Origin: Nyssa sinensis
Taxonomy: Eukaryota > Streptophyta > Magnoliopsida > Cornales > Nyssaceae
Assembly (NCBI GenBank): GCA_008638375.1
Contig: CM018043.1
Span: 56,438,947-56,502,946 of the forward strand
Reading direction: 5' to 3'
Length of the DNA: 64,000 nt
Shown: piece after piece, positions 46,664-59,100 of the stretch
How positions within the stretch are numbered: position 1 is the stretch's first letter
Layout of the letters: each line of letters begins with the position of its first letter
The notes under the pieces: model-generated
Told to the model about the DNA's origin: nothing
What the model saw: the letters and a program-made list of their open reading frames with translations, nothing else
Database searches by the model: none
Made by a program: the position numbers and the translations under genes

Positions 46664-49030
46664 TGAAAAAGATTGTTCCGTTTACTAACTCAACCAATAA
46701 GAATGTGGCACGTCAGGACTCATGTGAACTTGTGGATGCATGTGTGCTATATGTTGAAGCCTCAAATTCAATGGAGCAAAACAATGAGTTCTTGAAATCC
46801 CACAACTCAATATGGTAGGCCATAAGAGTAGGAAGAAGTCATAAAAAAAAATTAGGGAGAAAAATATGATTAATCACCCAAGAAATTACTAAAGACAAGT
46901 CATGGAGATTTTGTTACAAAATATAAATGAGTGTCCATTACTTCAACTGAGGCAGTGGCATAGTCAGAATTTTTTATTATCGTGTCAAAAAATAAAAACT
47001 AGTAACAAATATAAATCTAGTTATTATTCCGAACATTTATCTCGTATTTTTTACATAATCAGCACAAGAAATAAAAATTTCTAAAAAAAATGGTTCGTCA
47101 CAATTTTAAAAACTAGAAGAAACACTTTGATCATTATAAAGGTTGGATTGTTGCTATTGACAATAATAACATGCCTCAAAACTAAAATTCAAAGCTAGAG
47201 GCATAGGGGGGCTTCAATTTTATTATATTTTTAAAAATTTTCTTCAAATATACTTTTTTTAATTTATATTTTTGTCCCGCTAGTGTAAACTTTTTTCCAC
47301 TTCATCCTTATTTTAATTTCAATTTGACCTTTTTACGAGACTTTTCTAAAAGTTTTGAGATTTTTTTTTTGTATAACTTAAAGGTTTTTTAGGGATCTCT
47401 TTTTTAACTGGATTTTTTTTTTCTAATTTGTTAGTTAATTTTTATTAATAAATTTAATTTTTTATTAAAAATATTATCAATCAATATTAAAATTATATAC
47501 TTATTTAATTTTTACATTTATTATAAAACATTAATCAAAGAATTTGCCCCCCTCGGTTAAATTAAATTTTTGGCCATGTCCCTCAACTGGTGCTCACTTA
47601 ATCCAAAACCAAAACTTAGATATAACACTAATTGCCCACTAAGAGTGAAAAGCAAGACACGCATTAATTGATGAAAGGGAGAGGTCCCATTGAATTGTTC
47701 TCCAAATTACATTTGTTGGTGACCCAATAACCGCATTCTTCCATTGCGTATAACAAGATGTAAATCTAAGAGCACGTACAAATTTGGCTACTACCATTCG
47801 ATTACTTTTGTGAAATATTAATCCCGCGATCAGTATTTTTAGAGATTCTCATCATGTGACTGACTATCACTAGATTACCTGAGTTTATCTCAAATTTATA
47901 TGAACTTAAATAGCATATTTTATACTTTGAGAATGGCCCGGAGCTAAAAAAAAACCCAAAGTTTAACCTCAATTTGGGCTGAATTTAGACTAAAACTTTA
48001 GGCAACCAAACAGATATTTTCCAAGCTTGAATCCAACTATAATATATATATATATATATATATTATTTTTATGTACAGATATATATTATGTTATTTTATG
48101 TTACACATTGCACAAAATTTGGCCTAGCATGATTTTTTTAGTAAAAAAAACAAACTAACTTGATACAAATGAATTTGAGATCAGGTTGAGATGTTTGGAG
48201 TTAAGGTCAAGTTTAGGTTGTGATTAGATTGACTATCTTAGAAGGAAAAGAATTAAGTATTAACAGATTTTTTCATTCTTAGACACAAGTTAGATTGTAA
48301 GATATATCATAATAAATACATATAAGTCTTGTCACCTTATATATAAGAGTAAGAAAATTCATTTATGTTCAGCATTACAAATCTTATATTATAAGCAAAG
48401 CTTGGACAAATCTAAAGCACGACTCACCCTCTCGACTTGCAACCCTACTTGAGTTCCTTGAGGAAGATTTATAATTCATATCCAAGTCCTTCTGCATGCA
48501 TACAGAACTTTTTTTATTTGTCTGAAGCATAGTGTCCTACGTTCGAAATTTTCATTATTCCAAACAAAGTGAAACCTCGAAAAAAACTTGGCCAACTGTT
48601 AAAGCTCACGTAGAAGAACAACAAAAATGCCTATATATAAAGATAATGTTTTGAGGCCTGATCAGGGTTAGAGATATATATAAGGACAAGCATGAAAGAG
48701 AATTACATATGGTGCTTTTGGATTCATATGATCTACTTTTATGGAACAGCCAAACCTGTTTTACATCCTCTTCTCATCTAGTCCAAAACCATGACATTAG
48801 TACCTTAAAAAATTGAGGAAAGTATCTGTGAAGAAAAAAGAATTGGGAAAAACAAAAACAAAAACTTATTACTGATAACTGATTATTTGTTTTCAAAACA
48901 TAGCTGAATTTGGAAATTAAACCCTCTCTTCATGTCTTTCCTTTTGATGATGACACTAACTTTTTGATTGCTCATTGTGCTTTAGTCCAACCCATCTTGA
49001 TATAATGCATGTGATGGTCATTTAAGGGCC

Positions 49031-50317
49031 TCAGGCTCTTGGAGATTCACCTTCTTCTTGGCTCCCCTTCTTTTTTGAAAATATGCTTCCAATCAAAGGG
49101 ATCAGAGGCTTCTTCATCTTCTTTTTAAAAGAAGGGGGTTTCCTTAGCTCTTCATGAACATCTTTGCTAGTAATAACTCGGGTTAATAAAGGAGGACTTG
49201 CAAACTTGACAGATCTCTTCTTTTGAAACTCAAACCCGTCTTCTATTTGTGTTTTAACTTCAAAATCATTGCTAGCATTTTCAATGAACTTGAGCTCTTC
49301 CATCTCAGGATCAGCTGGATGTTTCTGGGATTTTCTAGCCTTCAACTGTTGTAGTTCTCTCTTGGTTTGCTCAAGTTCTTCTTTGAGAGACTTAAGGCAG
49401 TAGGCCATCAAATTATTTTCTTCTTTAGCCTTTTGAAGACTTTGCTTTGTTTCTTCAAGCTCCGCTGCTACAGCTCCAAATCTGGATTGGTATTGTCCAT
49501 TTTCGCTTGCTCTAGTTTGCATCTGACAGAAAATAATCATATTAGAGTTTATAGATATCCTCATTGTCCAAAATGTTGCTCTTTAATGGTATGTAAAAAA
49601 AGAAGCAAAAAACAAATTGAGAGTTAATTAGCATACAAAATGTTGTTAATATGTTCTTTAATTGGTAAGTGCATGTCATCTAGCAGCATTTTCAAAAGGT
49701 TTCAACATTAACATCCAAAACATAATTGCATCTGTATCATTCTAACATTAATTTGAGGACCAGTTCATACTAGGTATTTTTTATATTTTTATGGGTATAT
49801 TACAAGAACTTGTTTACAATTCATAGAACTATTCTTCAAGGGCAATAGGGCCATATTGGTTGCATCTAAATAGAGTTGAATGTGCATAACGCACTGCTTG
49901 AAATCACCAGCATGAAGCAATTCATACAATTATCCTTCAAGGGCACTGATGCCATATTAGTTGCTTCTAAATAGAGTTGAATATTGTGCATATATATCGC
50001 ACTGCTTGAAGTCACCATGCATGAAGCAAACAGAAAATTTCAAACTATGGCACTGTCCATTTTTAAACTATTTTTGCTTCTAAATAGATCATGTAGGATG
50101 CATGATTTAAAATCATTCTTTCTCATTGAACACACAAACACAGAAGAGAAAGACACAGAGAACCAACCTCTTTGAGCTTATTGGCATAGATTTCCCCGGC
50201 TAGGACCCTTTCCCCAAATAACATAACTGCTTCTTTAACTGACCGGAATGGTGCCCGCATGTCGATCTCCGCCCTTCCTCTCACCACCACCCCCTCTTCT
50301 CTGTCCATGTTTGGCAT
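49031..50317 (-). CDS. WEB-family (DUF827) coiled-coil protein
   Basis: Two exons, 50168-50317 and 49031-49522 (TGA), join in phase 0 to give 213 aa. Exon 1 carries the family signature [20 protein letters not shown] followed by [17 protein letters not shown]. Exon 2 begins with [20 protein letters not shown] and holds a heptad-rich coiled coil at about residues 67-113 ([31 protein letters not shown]). After it come [11 protein letters not shown] and a basic C-terminal block ([19 protein letters not shown]). The larger members WEB1 and PMI2 act in light-driven chloroplast movement; this short type (compare At2g17940, At3g51220, At1g75720) has no established role. A second Met (50308) four codons in could also be the start. 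Confidence 0.88.
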
Positions 50318-50448
50318 TGTATGCTTCCTCGTACTCTAAAACTCTATGACACGCACTGCTGCACACACTAGGGAGAGCGATGGGTTGATGAATGAAGGTG
50401 GCGACAAAGATCCCTCTTCTCTATTTAATGCAAGCCACAAAGGAATGA

Positions 50449-50516
<68 letters not shown>

Positions 50517-50524
50517 CGAGAGAG
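50449..50524. repeat. (TA)n(GA)n microsatellite in the WEB-gene promoter
   Basis: About 11 TA units then about 27 mostly GA units, with two GCGAGAGA interruptions, 130-210 bp upstream of the start codon. GA tracts can be BPC/GAGA-factor sites; that is inference. Confidence 0.92.
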
Positions 50525-52850
50525 CTGTTGCTAATGGTGGGGTGATTTTTGATTAGTTAAAGGAAGATAATAAAATCATGGTCTGCGTTTCTTCGCGTCC
50601 ACTTCACTGGAATTCTGTTTGTTGAGGGTGATGTTTGGCGGTTGACAAATCTCCCTTCATTAAAATCCATTATCAGAAGAAAAAAAAACTCAACTTCGAA
50701 TGAGAGAAGAGTCTACCAAAAGTGGACCTTACTGCAACGGTCCCAACCCAGGCCAGATTGATTTGGACTTGGCTCCAGTCCAGTGGATCCCACATTTTTA
50801 CGTCCTAACCACTTCCCGGACCCGGGCCCAATTAATCCAAGCTAGTTAGCCATTGAATCATTTCATACATGGTATATTAGTTAAAGGACATGCAGCCGAT
50901 TTTCATCATATGAATTGATCATTAAAAAAAAAAGCCAAAAACTTCTGGATGAAGTCTTGATTTTCAAAATCTGATGGCTAACTCCCCCCCCCCCCATATA
51001 TTATAGACGTATATATGACACATTATTTAATTGTTAAGATCATTCAAACTAATCTCTTTACTCTCGTGACATTCAACCCCTCTCGGGCAAAACATTATGA
51101 GCTTAAGTAATGTTTTATATCCACATTATTGATATAATTGGGAATATAGAGGGCGGATACACACAGCATTTTCTTATAAGCTTGTAGTGGTGATTTCTTG
51201 TCACATCTCTTTCCGGTCAGCCCTTGGGAAAAATCCGCATCATCCCATGAGCCCAGGACCACCTTGAAAACCAGAGAACACAGAGTTGTAAGCCCAATTT
51301 AAGTCAGCCGACCTGCGAAAGTTCGAGCCCAGGTTCTCTGACCAGCCGTAGGCCCGTAGCCGGACCCACTTGACGAACGGGACTCTCCGTATGTCGTAGC
51401 AACAGTCCTGGAAGAGAGGAGCAAAATAGACTGGCGATATTTCCGTTGTTTTTCACTCTCCTTTCTACACAAATCCTTCTATTGTCGCCACTGTTATTCA
51501 AAGGTGTGATATTTTGGAATCTTGATCCGTATATAATTGAATGCAAATCCGATTCATATAGCTAAATCAAGGAAGATCGGACTGCCTAAGTACTACGTTC
51601 TTCTTGAACAAATCCGAGGAGCACAAGAGTCGAATAGAGGTTAGTTTTATCCTGTTGTTAATTCTTTTACCTTGATTCATTGATCGTCTCTTTCTTTTGA
51701 ATCTCCATATGATAAAACATGTAGTATCATATATATATTTGGCGTAAGTATGATATGTATATATTTATATTTAGTTGCAAGTATGTTTCTATTATGGCAT
51801 TATGAAATTAATTTGATGTTTTGTTATAATTTACAATTACAAGTGCGTATGTTTTGTGTATGCTGCATCATGTGCTCGTATAATCTACGATGTGTATTGC
51901 ATTAAAGCTAAAGTGATCTTTACTACAAAGATTTTGGGTATTTGTTGATCATGTCAACTCCGAAAGGAAATTGTGAGGCTTTGATAGGACTTATGTTAAA
52001 TAGAATGCAAATTGTTTCAGTATATCAAATGGAATGGGAATGTGGTGTGCCGGATACTCTAGGTGGAATGATATGCAAAGACATAAAAACTAGTGCATCC
52101 AGGTCGGTTCAAGACAATTTGAAGCTTAAAACAACGATTTTAAATGTGGTTTGTTATTTTTATTTTCATTTCTTAAGATATAAAAAGGATAAATCTTTAA
52201 TAAAATATACAATTTAAAACAATATTAAAATAGTTTATATTATAAGAGTCTTAATTTAAATATAAATAAAACTCTAATAAATATATAAAATCTACATAAA
52301 CATTTTAATGATTTGTTTCTAATATATATATATGTATATATATATATATAAGTATATTAGTATTTTAATAGGAGAGATATAAATGTTGAATACAAATCTA
52401 ATAATAGAGTTTTTACATAATCAAAAATATATTACTATTCAAATTTATAAAAATACAAATTAGATGATACAAAATAACTATTCACGTCTAAACATATAGC
52501 AATAGAATTGAATATTTTTCACGGAGCATTTGTGTGCCTTCTTTTAGACTTTTAGTGGTTTTAGACTTTTAGTTTGGATTTTACTATAAACATATCAAAT
52601 TTAAGGTTTTTTTATCAAATTAGACTTTTATTGAACTTATACTTCTAGTTTGGATTATGATATAGACATAAAATTTAGGACTTTCTTTATAGGTGAGGCC
52701 TAAAGCGATTACTTTGTTACCTTAATATCAAAGTTGACCCTGAGTGCACTCTTTATAAGTTGTGCAATTTCTTTAATTCTTTTTTGGTAAAAATCTCACC
52801 CTTTCAGATTTCTTTCATTTTATTCATATTACTTATTACAAAAAAAAAAA

Positions 52851-53110
52851 AACCTCTGGTTTTGTTTGGTTCACAGATATAGTGAGGGAAAACGCTGAGG
52901 ATGACTTTTTCAACTATTTGGTTACCATGAAAATCAGGAGGAAAGGCAAAATATGAGGGCAAGTAAGGGGAATTTTTATAATTTTGTATGTCATTTCACT
53001 TTTTTCCCTAATTCCAAATAATTTTGAAAAAAAAATTAATTTACAATTTCACTTTCTTTTTTTCTCCTTTTTCCTTTCCCTAGCTAAATATGAAACCAAA
53101 TGGAGCCTAA
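52851..53110. mobile_element. Probable MITE with TTTGGTT ends
   Basis: The left arm CTGGTTTTGTTTGGTTCACA...GAGGGAAAAC and the right arm read on the minus strand, TAGGCTCCATTTGGTTTCAT...CTAGGGAAAGG, are imperfect inverted repeats over about 35-40 bp. No clear target duplication. Confidence 0.45.
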
Positions 53111-53293
53111 ATGAACATATGGGGAAATATTTTGTCAATAATCAAATTTAGTATTTTGAAACAAAAATGTACTGCATTTTGAAACATGTGCCCCAAAATC
53201 ACTACGGTATTAGTATTTCCTTGTAACTATTTCTAGAACTTAAAATAAATAAATTTGAAAAATATTTTCCATTATTGTATGTTCTTATGTAAG

Positions 53294-53375
53294 AGGGTGG
53301 GCCTTGCCGCAACGGTAAGGTTGTTCAATGTTACCTGGAACGTGGATCGTTATGGTACGTGAAGCGGGAAACAAG
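53294..53375 (+). mobile_element. 5' fragment of an Au-like SINE
   Basis: GCCGCAACGGTAAGGTTGTT (53309-53328) matches the box-A part of plant Au SINEs, followed by a degraded box-B region (GGAACGTGGATCG). It breaks off before the internal part. Confidence 0.6.
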
Positions 53376-53709
53376 AATATAAATTGTCACTTGTTATAAA
53401 ATATGATACATTAGGGATAAGTTTCTTTGGATTGCTTTATTAGAATAGAATACATTTATTTGGACGTGATATATTTTTTTATTATATTTGCAATAATATA
53501 TATATATATAAAAGTATGAACACCAGAAAAATTCTAATGAATCCAAGCCATTATAAAATAAAAATTCCAACAATGTATGTATGTATTTTCTTTTTTGTTG
53601 TATGATTTTTTTTGGGGCTTTTGATATTTTAGATTGAAACGCTATATCTTGCATTTCTAATCCCAAATGACTCACGTTTTGGATTGTGCAATCCAATTCG
53701 CAAATCGCT

Positions 53710-53876
53710 AGGAGGGGAGGGAATTGTGGTAACTATAGGTTGTTCCATTGTGACTTGGAGGTCACGGGTTTGAGTCGTGGAAACAGCCTCTCCACTTGTG
53801 GGGGTAAGGCTGCGTATATCTAACCCCCCCAACTCCACATTAGCAAGAGCGCTAGGCTAGCCTTTTTTTTTTTTTT
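53710..53876 (+). mobile_element. Au-like SINE
   Basis: It contains GGTCACGGGTTTGAGTCGTG (box B of the tRNA-derived RNA polymerase III promoter), then GAAACAGCCTCT, GGGGTAAGGCTGCGTATATC, a C-rich stretch and a T-rich tail, in the order of the Au SINE family. The box-A end is poorly conserved. Confidence 0.82.
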
Positions 53877-55299
53877 TGTATGTTCTTTTGTGGCTCCACA
53901 AATTGCACCTCCCTGACGCTTAGCCAAACAGAGACTTAGAGTAATTAGAAACTTTTGCATTTTAATAATAGGCATTAATAATCACCAATTTATAGAAACT
54001 TTTTCTTAAATCAATCAACACATTCCAACTATGTGATATATATAAGCCTACCACTACCATGCTACATTTTAGAGTATGTGGCATACCACATTACCATTTC
54101 CATCATGTTTGGAGTATGTGATCTATCTAAGCCTATCACATTCCTATTCCCCCGGGGTGACCAAAGGCCAAAAGAACACAAGTGCTATGAATTGAACAAT
54201 TTTTCATCTACTTGTTATAGTGCATATCTAGATAGGTCTCTATGATTGCACAATTGTAGTTTATATCTCATTAGCTTGAGATTGCATAGAAGATGAAAAT
54301 ATGTGTAAACATAACCTCCAAATATTGAATTATCAACAGTAAAATTTGGCGTCTATTTTCCCTAGGAGTTCTTTATATTGAAGATTTAGTTCCTACTCCT
54401 ACAAGCCATTTGAAGTTACATCTTCTCCTATAATCATATTTTTTCAATATAGCATCTATTGTGTTATCCCCTCCTATTGTTTTCTATGGGTACTCACAAT
54501 GACATTTTTCTGCTGAAGAGAAATAAAAGGAACCCCAAGGTTAATTGCTTGATGACACTAGTTTGACTATTTGTGACACACCCTGTTGCATTATTTGTCT
54601 TTCCTAATGTTTGCTTGGGATGAAGAGGATAGACATTCCTTGATTGGGTCATATTATATGTGATTGCTGAATTGATATTAGTGATTAGAGTGAGAGCTAG
54701 CATATTTGGAATGCATACATTTCTCTATGGAGATATTGGATTATTTCTTCGGTAATGTGTATGAAATGGACTCTAGTATGCAATTTGAACTTCCAAATTT
54801 TTATTTTGAGCTGTATGGAGATTGCATTATCAAAAGAAAACATATGGAGATTGCATTATCTTCTCATCTCATTTATTATTGTCAAATTGTGTTGTTGACA
54901 GTATATGCACTTCAATATTTTCATTCACTTGAATCATTGCCATTCTCTTTTGACTAAAATACGTCAGCATATTTTGGCCCTTTTCCTCTACTTCTTTATG
55001 TAATGCTCTGTTTTGATGGACATTCTACAAAATCAGGTTCCATATTATTAGTAGGATAATCCTTGTACTTCGCATACCCAAACAGGATTCACTTCAATCA
55101 TGAGTTAAGGACCTCATATTGGTTCCAGAACTTTCAGCATGCCATGCATTTGACTTGCACAAAAAGAATAGTTGTTGAATTTCTTACATATCTCTTTTAG
55201 ACTGGTGCAGAGAGACTTTTCTTTTGTTTTTGTTTTGGTAAGTCTGGTGTAGAGAATCTGCCTTGAAAGATTGATCCCCTCACCTCTTTCGTATTATAG

Positions 55300-56124
55300 T
55301 CAACAGAGATGCTACAGTGGTGGAGTTGTCTTTCTGACAAAGGGGTGGTGCGGTGTTCTCGGTTCAAGTGGGATTTTCAAGATTGGGAATTGGAGTCAGA
55401 TTTGTTAATTTCTTTGCAAAAGAGCCATGGAGTGGGGAGAAGTGGGGATGCTATTCAATGGAAGACGGCAAAGATAGGACTATTGTTTGTTGTTTTTATG
55501 GTACTTCGACTAGAGCCCCAGGTTTTGACTTTCCATGGAAAGACATATGGCATTCTAAGGTCGAGTTTAAGGTGGCTTTTTTTTATTGGATTGCAGTGTG
55601 GGACGCCATCTTGAATACGGATAATTTGCAAAAGAGAGGGTTTAAGATGGCCAACCATTGTTGTTTGTGCAAAAAGGATGAAGAATCTCCTAGTCATCTA
55701 TTGATGTTTTGCCCTGTCTATAGGAAGCATTGGTTGTTATTGTGGATGCTTTTGGGGATCCATTGGGTTACACCAGGGTCCATTATTGGTTTCTTCAGGA
55801 GTTGGAGAGGGGTTTAAGTGCCCACGTCATGGGAAGATTTGGAACACAACTCTTCTTTGCCTTATATGGTGCGTTTTGAGGGAGGGGAATGGGAAAATTT
55901 TCAAAGGGATGGATCACTCGTTACTTTTTTGGAAACTTTTGTCACTTCACGTTTTATTTTTTTGGTGCACAGAATCATATAGAATAGATGTGGGGTCTTT
56001 TGTGAATTTTTTGAATGATGTGTGTATAGGGGGATAGGAATTTTTGTATATCTCTTATGTACATGGGTCGTGCCCTCCTCATGGTGCTCTTTCAGAATAC
56101 AGCTTTTACTTGTCAAAAAAAAAT
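55300..56124 (+). mobile_element. 5'-truncated L1-type LINE, 3' end
   Basis: Three overlapping frames together read the end of a plant L1 ORF2: DWELESDLLISL, FPWKDIWHSKVEFKVAFFYW, the zinc-binding RVT domain (CCLCKKDEESPSHLLMFC), LLGIHWVTPGSI, then CLIWCVLREGNGKIFKGMDH and a last segment ending NFLNDVCIGG. Frame changes near 55500 and 55790 show it is dead. It finishes with a short 3' UTR and an A tail (about 56116-56124). The upstream RT and endonuclease domains are missing, as in ordinary 5'-truncated insertions. Confidence 0.9.
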
Positions 56125-59100
56125 TAACACGTGCAATATGTCAGTACTGTTCTTTTGAATCAACTTTATAAGTGCTGCTAACTTAAGTTTTGCACTCTGA
56201 ATGGTAAACTTTTAGTCTGTCCAATCAATTTTTCCTTTTTATAGTGGTCTTATCTTCATTTTTTTTCTCTGTCAAAAATTTAGTTTTCAAATATCCATTG
56301 TCTTTTGGATGGTTCTCTCTTGGTGCATTGTAAAAGTTCTATGAAACGTGTTATTATGTGGATCACGTGCACAGATCATTCTAATTAGATTCCCAAATGT
56401 TAGATTTCCTCTACAATCAATGGAGTAATGGATGGAGAGCAGAGTCCACAAATGCTGGCTTAACTTTCAAAATTGCGGACTTGACTCAGTTTGAGCTGCT
56501 TCCCTTGATCAGCGTAATATTTTTCTTTAAATGTAAACTTGCTGTGTTGGGGAGTTTAACTCATAACATAATGGCTGAAATTTGATTATACCGACCATCA
56601 AGCCATCATATAATTTGCATTTTTATTGACATTATATGCTGAAATTCGATTATACCAACCATCAAGGTATCATATAATTTGCATTTATATTGTACATAAC
56701 AGTTAAGTAGTATGTATATATGCATATTACATTAAATAGGTTTTCTCGAGGTGCTCTGAGTCTGAACTCCTAATAGTATTTATAAGATTGCTGATTTTAT
56801 GCTTCTGGTCCTGTTTTCCTCTCTACACTTAAGTAACCTAGTCTTTTCCCAGAGATGCCATGCCATCATGACGTAAATAAGATACCATTTTTTAGTAAAT
56901 GTTCATCTGCATTGTTATAAGAACTTCAGAAAATTTAAAAATAAAAGAAAATAAATGAATATCTGTCTGTGTGTGTCTCTATTGTTATTTGGTAGTGTTC
57001 AAAATTGAAGTTGCAAAATTTTGATTGCTGACTTAGTAAGATTTCTCTAATTCTCTTTGGTGTTATTTGATTGTGACTAATAAAGATTCTTGTATAGTGA
57101 AATCTAATACATGTTGCTTGTTTTAGTATAAAAAAAAAACCGTTGTCATTTAAGTCTTCTCATTTCATTAAGCTTGTTAGAGAATTCTAACTTCTTCTCT
57201 TATTATTTAGTTCTCTTCAACACCAAACTGCCTATAAAATTTAAACTACTGCCTATTCTAGTGATGATAAAATTGCACCATGCTATGTGTGTCATGTCCA
57301 GAATCAGCTTCTTCCAAATGCAGGTAAGACTGGCTACCATCCAGCTCTCCTAGACTCTACCAGGTGTAGGAGCCTTGTTCACTGGATACGACCTTTTTTT
57401 CATGTGTGGCATGTACATTGCCTTCTTGATTTGTAGGGCCATTGGCTAGATACTTACCACCGTGCAATTTTGATTTATCGTACCCATTATGCTAGACCTG
57501 ATCTGTCAACTTTCCTTGCTGTAAATATGTATCTGATTCTAGATGAATTTGCTCTTACTGAATAGCTTCAACAAACAACCAAGAAGGCGTATCCCTGAAT
57601 TTTTGTGCATATGTTCTCGTGTATACATGCCTTGCTCTGTCACTTTATTATGTTTACAATCATGTGGAACTTCAATATCAAAACTGCCGTCTTCTTTCTC
57701 CAAAAGTATAATTATAATGTAATGCACTTTCATGTCTGCAAGGTTAATAAGCCAACAAGGATATCTGGTTCTAATGCAAGCTACAGCTTTGATTGATCCT
57801 TTTGTCATGGTTCTCAAGATTCCCTGATGGCAACAATGCTATGGTATTGCTTCCCTTTCCATATTGATATCCATGGATATTTGTTTCATGTATCTTCTGT
57901 TTTTCTTGAGGAAAAAAAAAAGATTTGGGGAGAAGAAACCTTGAAATTTTCATCTGGATCTAATTTACTCTTGAAACTTGCAGGCAATTATAAAATGAGG
58001 GAGTTCGAAAAAGAAGAGTGAATTTTTCTCATAAAAAAGGACCCAATCTTTCTTCCATTTGATGGTTCTCCCTGTTCAGTTGTTCACTTGATCTGCTTCT
58101 TTACTTGAAACCTGATTTGTGTATTTTCAAAAAACTCTCCCCCCCCCCCCCCCCAACAATTTTTGCCTATTTGGCTTTGGATGATGACCATGTGTTTGTC
58201 TTCAATGTCATAGTGGAGTAGTAATATTTTTTTTTTTGGGAGCTGTTGTGCATCTTTTCTCGTGTTTGTTTGTCTTTGTTGTGATGTTATCTGTATCTGC
58301 TATACTTACTACCAGAATCCTTTTCAAGATTTCATAAGTTTAGATTTTGTCTTATAAAAAAAATAGTTTTTGGGGATTGAGGTTTATCTAGGGAATGAAC
58401 TGTTTTATGATCTGGACATCTGATTAAGCATTGATTTTCATGCACTATATGTTCTCCAATTCAAGTTATAGTAAATGTGATCTGATCTTTGCATTGGCCT
58501 GCTGCAAATAATCATAATCTTGATGGTTTCCATCCTGAACATGTCTGATGAGTTGGTTCTGTATTAACTCTGGACTTGCTTAAATATGTGATTGTTTGGG
58601 GTAAGATTCTGTAGCATTCATTTGCAAGTTATGCTTTGGCAGACAGAATGTTTGTTTTGTTCAGAAGAAAATTAAATGACAGTGAACTCTATTCTATGTG
58701 CTAATGACTGCGATTGAGTGTATTCCATGTGCTAATGACTGCAATGAACCATTTCACATGCAGAACTCTTTCCTTTCCTTTCCTTTCAACATAAATGAGT
58801 TGTAACGAACATTTTTGCTGTTATATTTCTGAATAATGCATTTTCCGGCTAGATTTAAAATTGATAGTGTTAGGCCTGTATTTGCTTCACAGACACCTGC
58901 AACTATCAACATTGAAGAGCACAATTGAATCTCCATCACAATGTCTTAGATAATTTGTGATGTGGCTTTGTGGCCTCTGTTATTCCCCAACTATAGAGCC
59001 AGCCTTTGTGCTGCAGCAGGTGGTATTGTTTGAACCAATTCTTCTTGAGGATCAACCTTCGTGGCTCCAAAAATGTTTGAATAGTCTCTTGAATCATTTT

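Larger units (their letters stand above)
42800..49030. other. 6-kb AT-rich intergenic region
   Basis: No gene is visible. It holds a 79-bp tandem repeat (44526-44683), a hAT-like element (46203-46663), microsatellites at 46461-46489 and 48041-48064, and a stretch near 47200-47580 that resembles the 14150/32040 dispersed repeat family in composition. The last few hundred bases (about 48700-49030) are probably the 3' UTR of the WEB-family gene. Confidence 0.6.
50530..55289. other. Intergenic DNA with SINE and MITE remnants
   Basis: Mostly AT-rich and non-coding. 51170-51660 is clearly less AT-rich and unexplained (see findings). The short frame at 51951 (MSTPKGNCEALIGLMLNRMQ) matches nothing I know. 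A MITE-like inverted repeat (52851-53110) and two Au-like SINE fragments are listed separately. Confidence 0.55.
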
